DNA from: Rubellimicrobium thermophilum DSM 16684 | Lineage (GTDB): Bacteria > Pseudomonadota > Alphaproteobacteria > Rhodobacterales > Rhodobacteraceae | Direction of reading: 5' to 3' | Assembly (NCBI RefSeq): GCF_000442315.1 | Contig: NZ_KE557320.1 | Location: forward strand, 707,606 to 771,605 | DNA: 64,000 nucleotides | Shown: positions 1 to 7,435 of the stretch, piece after piece | Numbering within the stretch: the stretch's first letter is position 1 | Layout of the letters: each line of letters opens with the position of its first letter | Program-made: the position numbers and the translations under genes | Notes under the pieces: generated by a model | Seen by the model: the letters and a program-made list of their open reading frames with translations, nothing else | Told to the model about the DNA's origin: nothing | Database searches by the model: none

Positions 1-387
1 CGGATCGCCACATCCGAGACCTGGAAGGACCGCACCAGCGGAGAGCGCAAGGAACGGACGGAATGGCATTCCGTCGCCATCTTCAACGAAAATCTGGGCC
101 GGATCGCCGAGCAGTATCTGCGCAAGGGATCCCAGGTCTATATCGAGGGCCAGCTCGAGACCCGGAAATGGCAGGACCAGTCCGGTCAGGACCGCTACAC
201 GACCGAGATCGTCCTGCGCCCCTATCGGGGCGAGCTGACGCTTCTGGACGGCCGGGGCGGCGACGGCGGAGAGGATCGGGGAGGGCCCGACGAAGGGGGC
301 TATGGCGGCGGATCGGGCGGCCGTGCCTCCGGGGGCGGTGGATTCGGGGGCAGCCGGCCCGATCTGGACGACGACATTCCCTTCTGA
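1..387 (+). CDS. ssb: Single-stranded DNA-binding protein, 3' part
   Basis: SSB coats single-stranded DNA in replication, recombination and repair. The window opens inside the gene; 128 residues remain and the start lies upstream. Visible are the second half of the OB fold ([19 protein letters not shown], then [14 protein letters not shown]), a Gly-rich disordered linker of about 40 residues, and the acidic tip DDDIPF that docks SSB partner proteins. The tip is the canonical family ending, so the stop is secure. It converges on aroB with a 15-bp gap. Identity is certain; only the 5' end is missing. Confidence 0.97.
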   Translation, partial: RIATSETWKDRTSGERKERTEWHSVAIFNENLGRIAEQYLRKGSQVYIEGQLETRKWQDQSGQDRYTTEIVLRPYRGELTLLDGRGGDGGEDRGGPDEGGYGGGSGGRASGGGGFGGSRPDLDDDIPF

Positions 388-402
388 CCCTTCTGCAGGC
401 CC

Positions 403-1497
403 CTACCCGTCCCGCAGCGTGGCGATCACTGCTTCCTGCGGGACGTCATCGGTCACGAAGGCCTGGCCGATCCCGCGCGCAAGGACAAAGCGCAGCCGCC
501 CGGCCACGGCCTTCTTGTCCTGCGCCATGAGGGCCAGAAGCGATTCGGGATCCGGCAGGGGACCGGGAATGTCCGAAAGCCGCGCCTTCATCCCCATCGC
601 CTGCAGATGGGCCCGGATGCGGGATGGCTCCTCCTGCGCGCAGAGGCCGAGGCGCGCGGACAGATCGAAGGCCAGCCCGAGGCCCACGGCGACCGCCTCG
701 CCATGGAGGAGACGGTCGGAATAGCCCGTCGCGGCCTCGAGAGCATGGGCAAAGGTATGGCCGAGATTCAGCAGCGCGCGCTCGCCCGTCTCGGTCTCGT
801 CGCGTTCGACGATCCGCGCCTTCATCTCGCAGGACCGGACCACCGCCTGTTCCAGCAGCGCAGGATCCGAGAGGAGATGCGGTCCCTGCGCCTCGAGCCA
901 GCCGAAGAAGGCGGCATCGCCCAGCAGGCCGTATTTCACCACCTCGCCATAGCCGGACAGCAGATCCCGATGCGGCAGGGTGGACAGAAGCGCGGGATCC
1001 GCGATCACGACGACCGGCTGATGGAAAGCCCCCACCAGATTCTTCCCCTGGGGCGTGTTGATGCCGGTCTTGCCGCCCACGGACGAATCGACCTGGGCAA
1101 GCAGTGTCGTCGGCATCTGGGCAAAGCGGACACCGCGCCGCAGGATGGCCGCGGCAAAGCCGGCCAGATCGCCGATCACGCCGCCGCCGAACGCGAGCAC
1201 GAGATCATTCCGTTCCACCTTCTGCTCGAGCAGCCATTCCACCGTGCGGCCGAGCGTGGCCCAGTCCTTGCTTCCTTCGCCCGGCGGCAGGACCAGCATG
1301 AGGGTTTCGATCCCCGCCGCCGCCAGCCGTGCCCGGAGAGCCTCGCCCTGGGCCGCGGCGACCCGCTCTTCTGTCACGACGGCAAGGCGGGGCCGGCGCA
1401 GATGCGGGCGCAGCAGATCGGGCGCGGCCTCCAGAAGACCGGCGCCGATATGGATGTCATAGGCCCGACCGGGCAGCGCGACATGAACCGTGGTCAA
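403..1497 (-). CDS. aroB: 3-dehydroquinate synthase
   Basis: Second step of the shikimate pathway: converts DAHP to 3-dehydroquinate in the cytoplasm, using NAD and a divalent metal. 364 residues, normal length. The nucleotide-binding GGGVIGD lies near residue 104, and the metal ligands appear as Glu185 (GYGEVVKYG), His247 (LNLGHTF) and His265 (LLHGEA). The start is a TTG that overlaps the aroK stop by 4 bp (TTGA), which implies translational coupling; the next in-frame starts upstream lie inside aroK. The aroK-aroB order is standard for the group. Confidence 0.95.
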   Translation of the reverse strand: MTTVHVALPGRAYDIHIGAGLLEAAPDLLRPHLRRPRLAVVTEERVAAAQGEALRARLAAAGIETLMLVLPPGEGSKDWATLGRTVEWLLEQKVERNDLVLAFGGGVIGDLAGFAAAILRRGVRFAQMPTTLLAQVDSSVGGKTGINTPQGKNLVGAFHQPVVVIADPALLSTLPHRDLLSGYGEVVKYGLLGDAAFFGWLEAQGPHLLSDPALLEQAVVRSCEMKARIVERDETETGERALLNLGHTFAHALEAATGYSDRLLHGEAVAVGLGLAFDLSARLGLCAQEEPSRIRAHLQAMGMKARLSDIPGPLPDPESLLALMAQDKKAVAGRLRFVLARGIGQAFVTDDVPQEAVIATLRDG

Positions 1498-2108
1498 GAG
1501 ACGGACTCCAGAATGCCCGGATGGGCGGTCAGAAGAGCCAGGGCCCTGGCGGCGGTCTGCTCTACCGAGGAGCGGGGATCGACCGCAAGCCGCAGGGGGG
1601 CAAGCCGGTAGATGGGGGTTCGGGCCGCAAGAAGCGCGGCCAGCGTGCCGCGGGGATCGGGGGTGCGCAGCAAGGGGCGGCTTTCCTTGTGACGCACCCG
1701 TTCCCAGAGGGTTTCCAGATCGGCATCGAGCCAGAGGGCCACGCCGTGTTCGGCGATGTTGCGGCGGTTGCGTTCGGCAAGGAAGGCCCCGCCACCCGTG
1801 GAGACGACGGCTGGCGGGCCGGACAGAAGGCGCGCCAGAACCTCTGCCTCCCGGTCGCGGAAGAAGGGCTCTCCGTCCCGCGCAAAGATTTCCGCGATGC
1901 TGGCCTGGGCGGCTTCCTCGATCGCCTGATCGCTGTCCAGGAACGGAACCCCCAGCTTCTGGGCCAGCGCACGGCCGACCGCGGTCTTGCCCGAACCCAT
2001 CATCCCCACAAGGACGATGCTGCGGAGAAGGCGCGCAGGAGAGGCATGGCCGGAGGAAAAGACAGCGGTTCCCTGCTCCGCATCCTGATCGCGTCTGCCT
2101 TCCCTCAT
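1494..2108 (-). CDS. aroK: Shikimate kinase
   Basis: Phosphorylates shikimate with ATP to shikimate 3-phosphate. The P-loop GMMGSGKT lies at residues 35-42, followed by the shikimate-binding DSDQAIEE, the glycine motif VSTGGGAF and the lid region RPLLRTPDPRG. I chose the ATG at 2108 (204 residues): it gives a short N-terminal tail and has a purine-rich GGGG stretch upstream. An upstream ATG at 2243 would add 45 residues with no family similarity and run through the AT-rich divergent promoter region. aroB follows with a 4-bp overlap. Confidence 0.93.
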   Translation of the reverse strand: MREGRRDQDAEQGTAVFSSGHASPARLLRSIVLVGMMGSGKTAVGRALAQKLGVPFLDSDQAIEEAAQASIAEIFARDGEPFFRDREAEVLARLLSGPPAVVSTGGGAFLAERNRRNIAEHGVALWLDADLETLWERVRHKESRPLLRTPDPRGTLAALLAARTPIYRLAPLRLAVDPRSSVEQTAARALALLTAHPGILESVS

Positions 2109-2186
2109 GTCCCGACCCCTGCCCCCTCTCTTTCCCGCCGAAGGCGCCATCCGGCTCCCTAATGGGGTGAACTCCCCGGAAAGACC

Positions 2187-2195
2187 ATATATAAC
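2187..2195. promoter_or_regulatory. AT-rich divergent promoter region, aroK versus membrane protein genes
   Basis: The 137-bp gap between divergent aroK and the 2246 gene holds one AT-rich patch, ATATATAAC, in otherwise GC-rich DNA, and next to it an imperfect dyad with GGGG/CCCC arms at 2164-2177. It could serve as -10 for either direction. No good -35 hexamer is visible at 17 bp, so the assignment rests on base composition and position only. Confidence 0.3.
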
Positions 2196-2245
2196 CTCCC
2201 CAGAGGCAAGGGCGGGACCGCAGGGCAACGCGGGGGAAGGCAAAG

Positions 2246-2398
2246 ATGTGGCGACTGATCAAGCTGTTGCTGATCCTTGCCGTGCTGGCGGGAATTGCCC
2301 TGGTCGCCTATGCCTATATCGGTCCCCTGCTCTTCCCGGACGACTTCGCCCCTCCCCTGCGGGAGGTGACGAAGCCCGTGGATCTGGATCTCGACTGA
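2246..2398 (+). CDS. 50-residue single-pass membrane protein
   Basis: A short gene coding 50 residues: MWRLIKLL start, one hydrophobic helix at about residues 5-27 with AYAYIGPLLF at its end, then a polar tail ending VDLDLD. The basic N-terminus suggests the tail lies in the periplasm. It starts the plus-strand cluster and ends 2 bp before the next ATG at 2401, so the two are surely cotranscribed. A GGGGGAAGG purine tract precedes the ATG. Function unknown; small inner-membrane proteins at this place beside aroK are, from memory, common in Rhodobacterales. Confidence 0.8.
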   Translation: MWRLIKLLLILAVLAGIALVAYAYIGPLLFPDDFAPPLREVTKPVDLDLD

Positions 2399-2400
2399 GG

Positions 2401-3945
2401 ATGCGGCGCCTGATCCTCGCCTCGGTCGCGACCCTGGCCGGCCCCCTGTCTGCACAGGATTCCGGGGCGCCGCTGTCGGCGATCGACTGGCTGTCGCACA
2501 GCGTCGAGCCGGCGGCGATCTCCCCCCCCCTGCCTGGCTCGCCACTTCCGCCCGAGGCGCCGGTCGCCACCGATGCCGCCGTGCCGGATATCAGCGTCAT
2601 GCCGCTCGACGCCTCTGCCGGCGCCGTGCGGGGCGTCCTGCCGCCCGAAGTGACGGGGCTGCCCGTCGATCTCTGGACGGCAAGCGAGGAAGATGTCCTG
2701 GTCGGACTGATCGCATCTCTGCCTGCCGAACCGCTTCCGGCCCTGCAGGACCTGACGGTCACGCTGATGCTGGCGGAGGCTGCGCCGCCCGCCGGCGCGC
2801 AGCCGCAGGGGCCGCTGTTCCTCGCCCGGGTGGACCGCCTTCTGGCGATGGGCGAGGTGGAGGCCGCCCAGTCGCTGCTCGAATCAGCGGATCTGAGGGA
2901 TCGCGACGTCTTTCGCCGCTGGTTCGATGCCACCCTGCTCACGGGGACCGAAGGCGATGCCTGCGAGATGCTCCGGACCCACCCGTCGCTGGCCCCCACG
3001 CTCGAGGCGCGCGTCTTCTGCCTGGCCCGCAACGGCGACTGGGACACCGCGGCCCTGACGCTCGGGACGGCGCGGGCCCTGGGTGATGTCTCGCTGGAGG
3101 ACGACGCGCTGCTGAGCCGCTTCCTCGATCCGGATCTGGCCGAGATGGAGGAGGAGATCGGCCCGCCGGCCCGCCCCACCCCGCTCGATTACCGCCTGCT
3201 CGAGGCCGTGGGCATGCTGATGCCGACCGATGGGCTGCCCCTCGCCTATGCGAATCTCGATCTGAGGCCGGTGGTCGCCTGGCGTGCCCAGATCGAGGCG
3301 GCCGAGCGTCTGGCCCGGCGCGGCGCGCTGTCCGAGAATGTGCTGCTGGCCGTCTATACCGCCCGCGCCCCGGCAGCTTCGGGAGGTGTATGGGACCGTG
3401 CGGCCGCCATCCAGAAACTGGACCGCGCGCTGGCGCAGGGTGATGCGGAGGCCGTGGCCACGCTCCTGCCCGATCTCTGGCCGCTCATGGACGCGGCCGG
3501 TCTGGCGGTGCCCTTCGCCCGCCTGTTCGGCGAGGCGCTCGCGGGGCTGGATCTCACGGGCGAGGCAGGAGAGATCGCGCGAATGGCCGGGCTTCTCTCT
3601 CCCGGTGCGTCCCGCGTGGCGCGGATGAGGCCGGCCACGGATGACCGTGGCGCGGTCTGGGATGCGGTGGCAGCCGGCGATCCCGGGGCCGTTGCGCCGC
3701 CGGACGGCCCCTCTGCCGCCGTTCTGGAGGGTCTTGCCACCTCTCCGCCCGAGGAGATGGCCGCCCTTCTGGCCGCGGGCCGCACCGGCGAGGCGCTGTT
3801 ACGGGCCATCCTTGCCTTCGAGGACGGGCTCGATGGCGATCTCCGTTCGCTTTCGGGGGCCCTCGCGACGCTGCGTGCCGCCGGTCAGGAAGCCGTGGCC
3901 CGGCAGGCGGCTCTCGAATATCTGATCCTCTTCGCACCCCGATGA
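2401..3945 (+). CDS. Exported protein of unknown function
   Basis: 514 residues. The N-terminus is a clear Sec signal peptide (MRRLILASVATLAGPLSAQ, cleavage after SAQ or nearby), so the product is periplasmic. A Pro-rich stretch follows to about residue 75; the rest is Ala/Leu-rich helical sequence that looks like a TPR-type repeat solenoid, with two Cys near residues 190-205. I recognise no catalytic motif. The gene starts 2 bp after the small membrane protein gene and overlaps xerD by 4 bp (ATGA), so the three form one unit. A run of nine C at 2522-2530 stays in frame. Confidence 0.85.
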   Translation: MRRLILASVATLAGPLSAQDSGAPLSAIDWLSHSVEPAAISPPLPGSPLPPEAPVATDAAVPDISVMPLDASAGAVRGVLPPEVTGLPVDLWTASEEDVLVGLIASLPAEPLPALQDLTVTLMLAEAAPPAGAQPQGPLFLARVDRLLAMGEVEAAQSLLESADLRDRDVFRRWFDATLLTGTEGDACEMLRTHPSLAPTLEARVFCLARNGDWDTAALTLGTARALGDVSLEDDALLSRFLDPDLAEMEEEIGPPARPTPLDYRLLEAVGMLMPTDGLPLAYANLDLRPVVAWRAQIEAAERLARRGALSENVLLAVYTARAPAASGGVWDRAAAIQKLDRALAQGDAEAVATLLPDLWPLMDAAGLAVPFARLFGEALAGLDLTGEAGEIARMAGLLSPGASRVARMRPATDDRGAVWDAVAAGDPGAVAPPDGPSAAVLEGLATSPPEEMAALLAAGRTGEALLRAILAFEDGLDGDLRSLSGALATLRAAGQEAVARQAALEYLILFAPR

Positions 3946-4898
3946 CGGGCAGGTCACGCTGGATCGGGGCCTTTCTCGATTCGCTCCTGGCCGAGCGCGA
4001 CGCCGCGGCGAATACCCGCGCCGCCTATGCGCGCGATCTGGCAGATTACGAAACCTGGCTTCAGGGCCGCGGCCTGTCCGTCGAACAGGCAGGACGGGCC
4101 GAGATCGAGGCCTATCTTCAGGTCTGCGAGGCCAGCGGCCTGTCCAAGGCGACCCGGGCCCGCCGGCTGTCGGCTCTGCGGCAGTTCCACCGCTTTGCCC
4201 ATGAGGAGGGGTTGCGATCCGACAATCCCGCTCTGGGCCTGCGCGGGCCCGGGTCAGGGCGCAGACTGCCTGGCACGCTGACCCTGGCCGAGATCGAGGG
4301 GATGATCGCCGCCGCCCGCTCTGCCCCCCGCGACCGGGAGCGCGAGACCTGCCTGCTGGAGCTGCTCTATGCCACAGGTCTGCGCGTGAGCGAGCTTGTC
4401 TCGCTGCCCGTGGCTGCCGTCCGCGGACGACCCCCGCGCCATCCTCGTGCGGGGCAAGGGCGGCAGGGAACGCCTTGTGCCCCTTTCCGATCCCGCGCGC
4501 GAGGCCGTGAGGGACTGGCTCATCCAGCGCGATGCCCTCGAGGCCGGCCGGCCCGTGGGCAGCCCGCCTTCGCCCTGGCTGTTCCCCTCACGCGGGAGGT
4601 CGGGTCATCTCACCCGACAGGCCTTTCATGCGATCCTGAAGGCCAATGCCCTGAGGGCGGGGCTGGATCCCGATCGCGTCGCGCCCCACCGGCTGCGCCA
4701 TGCCTTTGCCACGCATCTGCTGCCGGGGGGGCGGATCTGCGCTCCATCCAGACGATGCTGGGCCATGCCAGCCTGGCCACGACCGAGATCTATACCCATG
4801 TCCTCGACGAACATCTTCGGACCCTCGTGACGACGCATCACCCGTTGGCCCGGGACCCTGCGGACGATACGGGGCCGGAGACGTTAACCGAATCTTGA
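3942..4898 (+). CDS. xerD: Tyrosine recombinase XerD (two frameshifts as sequenced)
   Basis: Site-specific recombinase that resolves chromosome dimers at dif with XerC. Core-binding domain at residues 1-100, then the catalytic domain. The reading frame changes twice: one extra base at about 4428 (removing C4428 restores VRGDPRAILVRG) and one G missing from the run at 4725-4731 (restoring GGADLRSIQTMLGH). Joined, the protein is 318 residues with all catalytic residues: Arg in ATGLRVSEL, Lys in GKGGRER, HRLRH, the late His in LGHAS and Tyr in TTEIYTHV. The ending THHPLARD is typical of the family. Because nothing is missing, sequencing error is likelier than decay. It overlaps the upstream gene by 4 bp; a terminator follows 74 bp downstream. 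Confidence 0.88.
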   Translation: MTGRSRWIGAFLDSLLAERDAAANTRAAYARDLADYETWLQGRGLSVEQAGRAEIEAYLQVCEASGLSKATRARRLSALRQFHRFAHEEGLRSDNPALGLRGPGSGRRLPGTLTLAEIEGMIAAARSAPRDRERETCLLELLYATGLRVSELVSLPVAAVRGRPPRHPRAGQGRQGTPCAPFRSRARGREGLAHPARCPRGRPARGQPAFALAVPLTREVGSSHPTGLSCDPEGQCPEGGAGSRSRRAPPAAPCLCHASAAGGADLRSIQTMLGHASLATTEIYTHVLDEHLRTLVTTHHPLARDPADDTGPETLTES

Positions 4899-4971
4899 CA
4901 TCTTCATGTCAGAGAGGGGGCATCCGACCTGTCTTCTGTTCGGGCCGGATGCACTCCTCCCTGACCGACTT

Positions 4972-5001
4972 GGCCGCGTCTGCCGACGCGGCCGTTTTTT
5001 T
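4972..5001 (+). terminator. Intrinsic terminator after xerD
   Basis: Perfect 9-bp stem GGCCGCGTC / GACGCGGCC (4972-4980 with 4985-4993), TGCC loop, and a T7 tract at 4995-5001. It closes the plus-strand cluster that ends with xerD and separates it from the promoter just downstream. Confidence 0.92.
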
Positions 5002-5026
5002 GCGGCGCGGCCTGCCGGCGACGGCG

Positions 5027-5055
5027 TTGACGCCCATGAGAGCTTGTCCTAGGGT
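5027..5055 (+). promoter_or_regulatory. Sigma70-type promoter of a short transcription unit
   Basis: TTGACG at 5027-5032 and TAGGGT at 5050-5055 with an exact 17-bp spacer. It sits just after the xerD terminator and 40 bp before a second terminator, so its transcript should begin near 5062. Depending on read-through it drives a short RNA, the IalB-family gene at 5237, or both. Confidence 0.6.
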
Positions 5056-5061
5056 CCAAGC

Positions 5062-5130
5062 AGGAAAGTCGGCCAAGTCCGGCAGGGAGAGGGGGAAAGG
5101 GACGCTGCGGCAGCGTCCCTTTCTCTTTTT
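5062..5130 (+). ncRNA. Candidate ~70-nt small RNA or terminated leader
   Basis: Between the promoter at 5027-5055 and the IalB-family ATG at 5237 lies a strong intrinsic terminator: perfect 12-bp arms AAAGGGACGCTG / CAGCGTCCCTTT (5096-5107 and 5111-5122), a 3-nt loop, then TCTTTTT (5124-5130). Only the plus strand has the T tract. The unit promoter - 35 nt of purine-rich 5' region - terminator has no open reading frame of note and fits a small RNA of about 70 nt. The alternative is a leader attenuator of the downstream gene. No known RNA family is recognised. Confidence 0.5.
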
Positions 5131-5236
5131 CGGGCAGATCCTTGCCTGCCGCGCCGCCAGGGCGGGAACGCAGGATGTGACAGGGGCTGCGCCGCGTGAT
5201 ACTGCGCCCCCAGACCGCTTCTGGAGGACGCTTTTC

Positions 5237-5926
5237 ATGACGATCCGCCTCGTGTCCCTGCTGGCCTTGCTCGCGCTGGCCGGCCCTCTGGCCGCGCAGG
5301 AGGCCACGGACCCCGCGCCGACCGAGCCCGCTTCGCCTGCCGATCCTGCGGCCGATCCTGCCGCACCCGCCCAGGAAGAAGGCAGCGATCCGGCCGGGAC
5401 GGGCCTGTCGATGGGCGAGCCGGTCGATCAGGCGGCCGAGCCCGCCATCGGCGAACCCTATATCCGTGAGGTCTTCGGCGACTGGGCCTTGCGGTGCGTG
5501 CGCGAGGAGGAAGGCCCCGATCCCTGCCAGCTCTATCAGCTCCTGCATGATGGCGAAGGCAATACGGTGGCCGAAATCAGCATGTTCCCCCTGCCCCCCG
5601 GTCAGGCGGGAGAGGCTGTGGCCGGTGCGACGATCGTCACCCCGCTCGAGACGCTGCTGCCCGAGGGGCTGCGCCTGTCCGTGGATGGCGGAGCGGAGCG
5701 GCGTTATCCCTTCACCTTCTGCATGCGGGCGGGTTGCGTGGCACGAGTGGGCTTCACGGCTGCCGAGCTGGACCAGTTCCGCCGGGGCAATGCAGCGCTG
5801 CTCCGGATCGTGCCGGCGGCGGCCCCGGATCAGGTCGTGGATCTGCGGATCTCGCTCTCTGGCTTTACTGCGGGCTTCAACACGACGGCCGCGGCCGCCG
5901 AAGCCCCCGCCGAGCCGGCGCAGTGA
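5237..5926 (+). CDS. Invasion-associated locus B (IalB) family protein
   Basis: 229 residues, exported: signal peptide MTIRLVSLLALLALAGPLAAQ, then a Pro/Ala/Asp-rich low-complexity linker to about residue 75. The IalB domain follows (FGDWALRCV near 87, paired Cys in CQLYQLL, CMRAGCVARVGF) and the chain ends in an Ala/Glu-rich tail. IalB-family proteins are small periplasmic proteins of poorly known role; the name comes from Bartonella, and here it says nothing about virulence. RBS GGAGGA is 8 bp before the ATG. It lies behind the promoter and terminator at 5027-5130, so expression may depend on read-through. It converges with the ketosynthase gene at 11 bp. Confidence 0.85.
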   Translation: MTIRLVSLLALLALAGPLAAQEATDPAPTEPASPADPAADPAAPAQEEGSDPAGTGLSMGEPVDQAAEPAIGEPYIREVFGDWALRCVREEEGPDPCQLYQLLHDGEGNTVAEISMFPLPPGQAGEAVAGATIVTPLETLLPEGLRLSVDGGAERRYPFTFCMRAGCVARVGFTAAELDQFRRGNAALLRIVPAAAPDQVVDLRISLSGFTAGFNTTAAAAEAPAEPAQ

Positions 5927-5937
5927 TCCAAGGCGGA

Positions 5938-7149
5938 TCAGGCGGCCTTCAGTGCCAGCACGGCATTGAGACCGCCGAAGGCAAAGGCATTCGACAGGCA
6001 GGCCCTGATGCGGGCCTGCCGCGCCTCATGGGGCACGATGTCGAGCGCGCAGTCGGGGTCGCGCTCCCGCCAGCCGACTGTCGGGGCAATGATCCCTTCG
6101 CGCAGCGCAAGGAGACAGGCGAGAAGCTCGACCGCCCCGGTGCCACCGATCAGATGGCCATGCATCGCCTTGGTCGATGATACCAGGAGGCGGTCCGCAG
6201 CCGATCCGAAGACGGCATGGATCGCGGCGGCCTCGGTGCGGTCATTCGCGGCCGTTCCGGTGCCATGGGCATTGACATAGCCGATATCCCCGGGCGCGAG
6301 CCCCGCATCGGCCAGGGCGCCGCGCATCGCCCGTTCGGCCCCCTCGGCAGAGGGCAGGACGATGTCCCCGGCATCCGCCGTCATGGCGAAACCCGCCACT
6401 TCGGCCAGGATGTCGGCTCCGCGTGCGGCAGCATGATCCCAGTCCTCGAAGACGAAGACTGCGGCGCCTTCGCCCTGCACCATGCCGTCGCGCGTGGCGC
6501 AGAAGGGGCGACATCCGGTGGGGGACATCACCCGCAAGCCTTCCCAGGCCTTGATCCCGCCGAAGCAGAGCATCGCTTCGGATCCGCCGGTCAGCATCAC
6601 GGTCGCCGCCCCGGAGCGGATCATCTGAAAGGCAAGGCCCATCGCATGATTGGAAGAGGCGCAGGCCGAAGAGAGCGTGAAGGCCGGCCCCTTCAGGCCC
6701 AGCGCCATGCTCACATGGCTGGCGCCGGCATTCGCCATCAGACGGGGAACGGTGAAGGGGTGGACCCGATTGCGGCCTTCGGCATAGACGGCGCGATAGC
6801 TGTCGTCCACCGTCTGCAGCCCGCCCCCGCTGTTGCCCAGCACCACACCGCTGCGAAGCGCCAACTCTCCTTCGAAGGCGAGGCCCGCCGCGGCCACGGC
6901 CTGTCGCGCGGCCAGCACGGCGAACTGGGCAAAACGGTCCATCAGGGCGGCTTCGCTGCGCGAGAAATGCGCCGCCTCGTCATAGTCCCTGACCTGTGCG
7001 CCGATCCGTATGCCAAGGCGGTCGGCATCCCGGATCTCGAGAGGGCCGATGGCCGTCCGCCCTTCGCGCATCGCGGCCCATGTCGAGGGCACATCGGGAC
7101 CGAGCGGATTGATCGTCCCGGCGCCGGTGATCGCGACGCGGCGCGTCAC
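5938..7149 (-). CDS. Beta-ketoacyl-ACP synthase, FabF/NodE-like
   Basis: Condenses malonyl-ACP with an acyl chain. 403 residues, standard KAS II length, with the Cys-His-His triad visible: Cys163 (SSACASS), His295 (NAHGTGT) and His332 (KAMHGHLIGG). The active-site motif differs from the usual TACAT of housekeeping FabF, which hints at a specialised synthase. Start is GTG, overlapping the acyl carrier gene stop by 4 bp (GTGA). It is last in the operon ldt-lpxD-acp-KAS, so it probably extends or builds the chain carried by that dedicated ACP and used by the LpxD-type acyltransferase. Confidence 0.9.
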   Translation of the reverse strand: MTRRVAITGAGTINPLGPDVPSTWAAMREGRTAIGPLEIRDADRLGIRIGAQVRDYDEAAHFSRSEAALMDRFAQFAVLAARQAVAAAGLAFEGELALRSGVVLGNSGGGLQTVDDSYRAVYAEGRNRVHPFTVPRLMANAGASHVSMALGLKGPAFTLSSACASSNHAMGLAFQMIRSGAATVMLTGGSEAMLCFGGIKAWEGLRVMSPTGCRPFCATRDGMVQGEGAAVFVFEDWDHAAARGADILAEVAGFAMTADAGDIVLPSAEGAERAMRGALADAGLAPGDIGYVNAHGTGTAANDRTEAAAIHAVFGSAADRLLVSSTKAMHGHLIGGTGAVELLACLLALREGIIAPTVGWRERDPDCALDIVPHEARQARIRACLSNAFAFGGLNAVLALKAA

Positions 7150-7406
7150 GCGGCGCGCTCCGCCACCAGCCGTTCGACGGCCGCGACGATGGCGCCGACG
7201 GAGGAGATGTCGAAATCGCTCTTGAGCGGCTCGTTGGCGTTGAAGGGGACACTGATGTCGAAGGCTTCCTCGATGGCAAAGATGCTTTCCACCACGCCCA
7301 GGGAATCGATCCCCAGATCCTTCAGCGTCATGTCTTCGTGCACGTCGGAGGGATCGAGCAGGGCCTGCTCGGCAAGGATGGCGATGACGCGGTTCCTGAT
7401 ATCCAT
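7146..7406 (-). CDS. Acyl carrier protein, dedicated
   Basis: 86 residues with the phosphopantetheine site Ser35 in LGIDSLGVVE, preceded by an acidic helix as in ACPs. It is not the housekeeping acpP context (fabD-fabG-acpP-fabF) but sits between an LpxD-type acyltransferase (29 bp upstream) and a KAS (4-bp overlap). It most likely carries a special acyl chain for that transferase. Start at MDIRNRV; an upstream in-frame extension to 7475 lies in the lpxD gene and is not ACP-like. Confidence 0.92.
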   Translation of the reverse strand: MDIRNRVIAILAEQALLDPSDVHEDMTLKDLGIDSLGVVESIFAIEEAFDISVPFNANEPLKSDFDISSVGAIVAAVERLVAERAA

Positions 7407-7435
7407 CTGCGCCCCTGGCCTGACCTGCCGCCCGT

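Noticed and set aside
3942-4898. xerD as the integrase of a mobile element
   Set aside because: Its size, motifs and position in a core operon fit housekeeping XerD; no element borders or other mobile genes are present.
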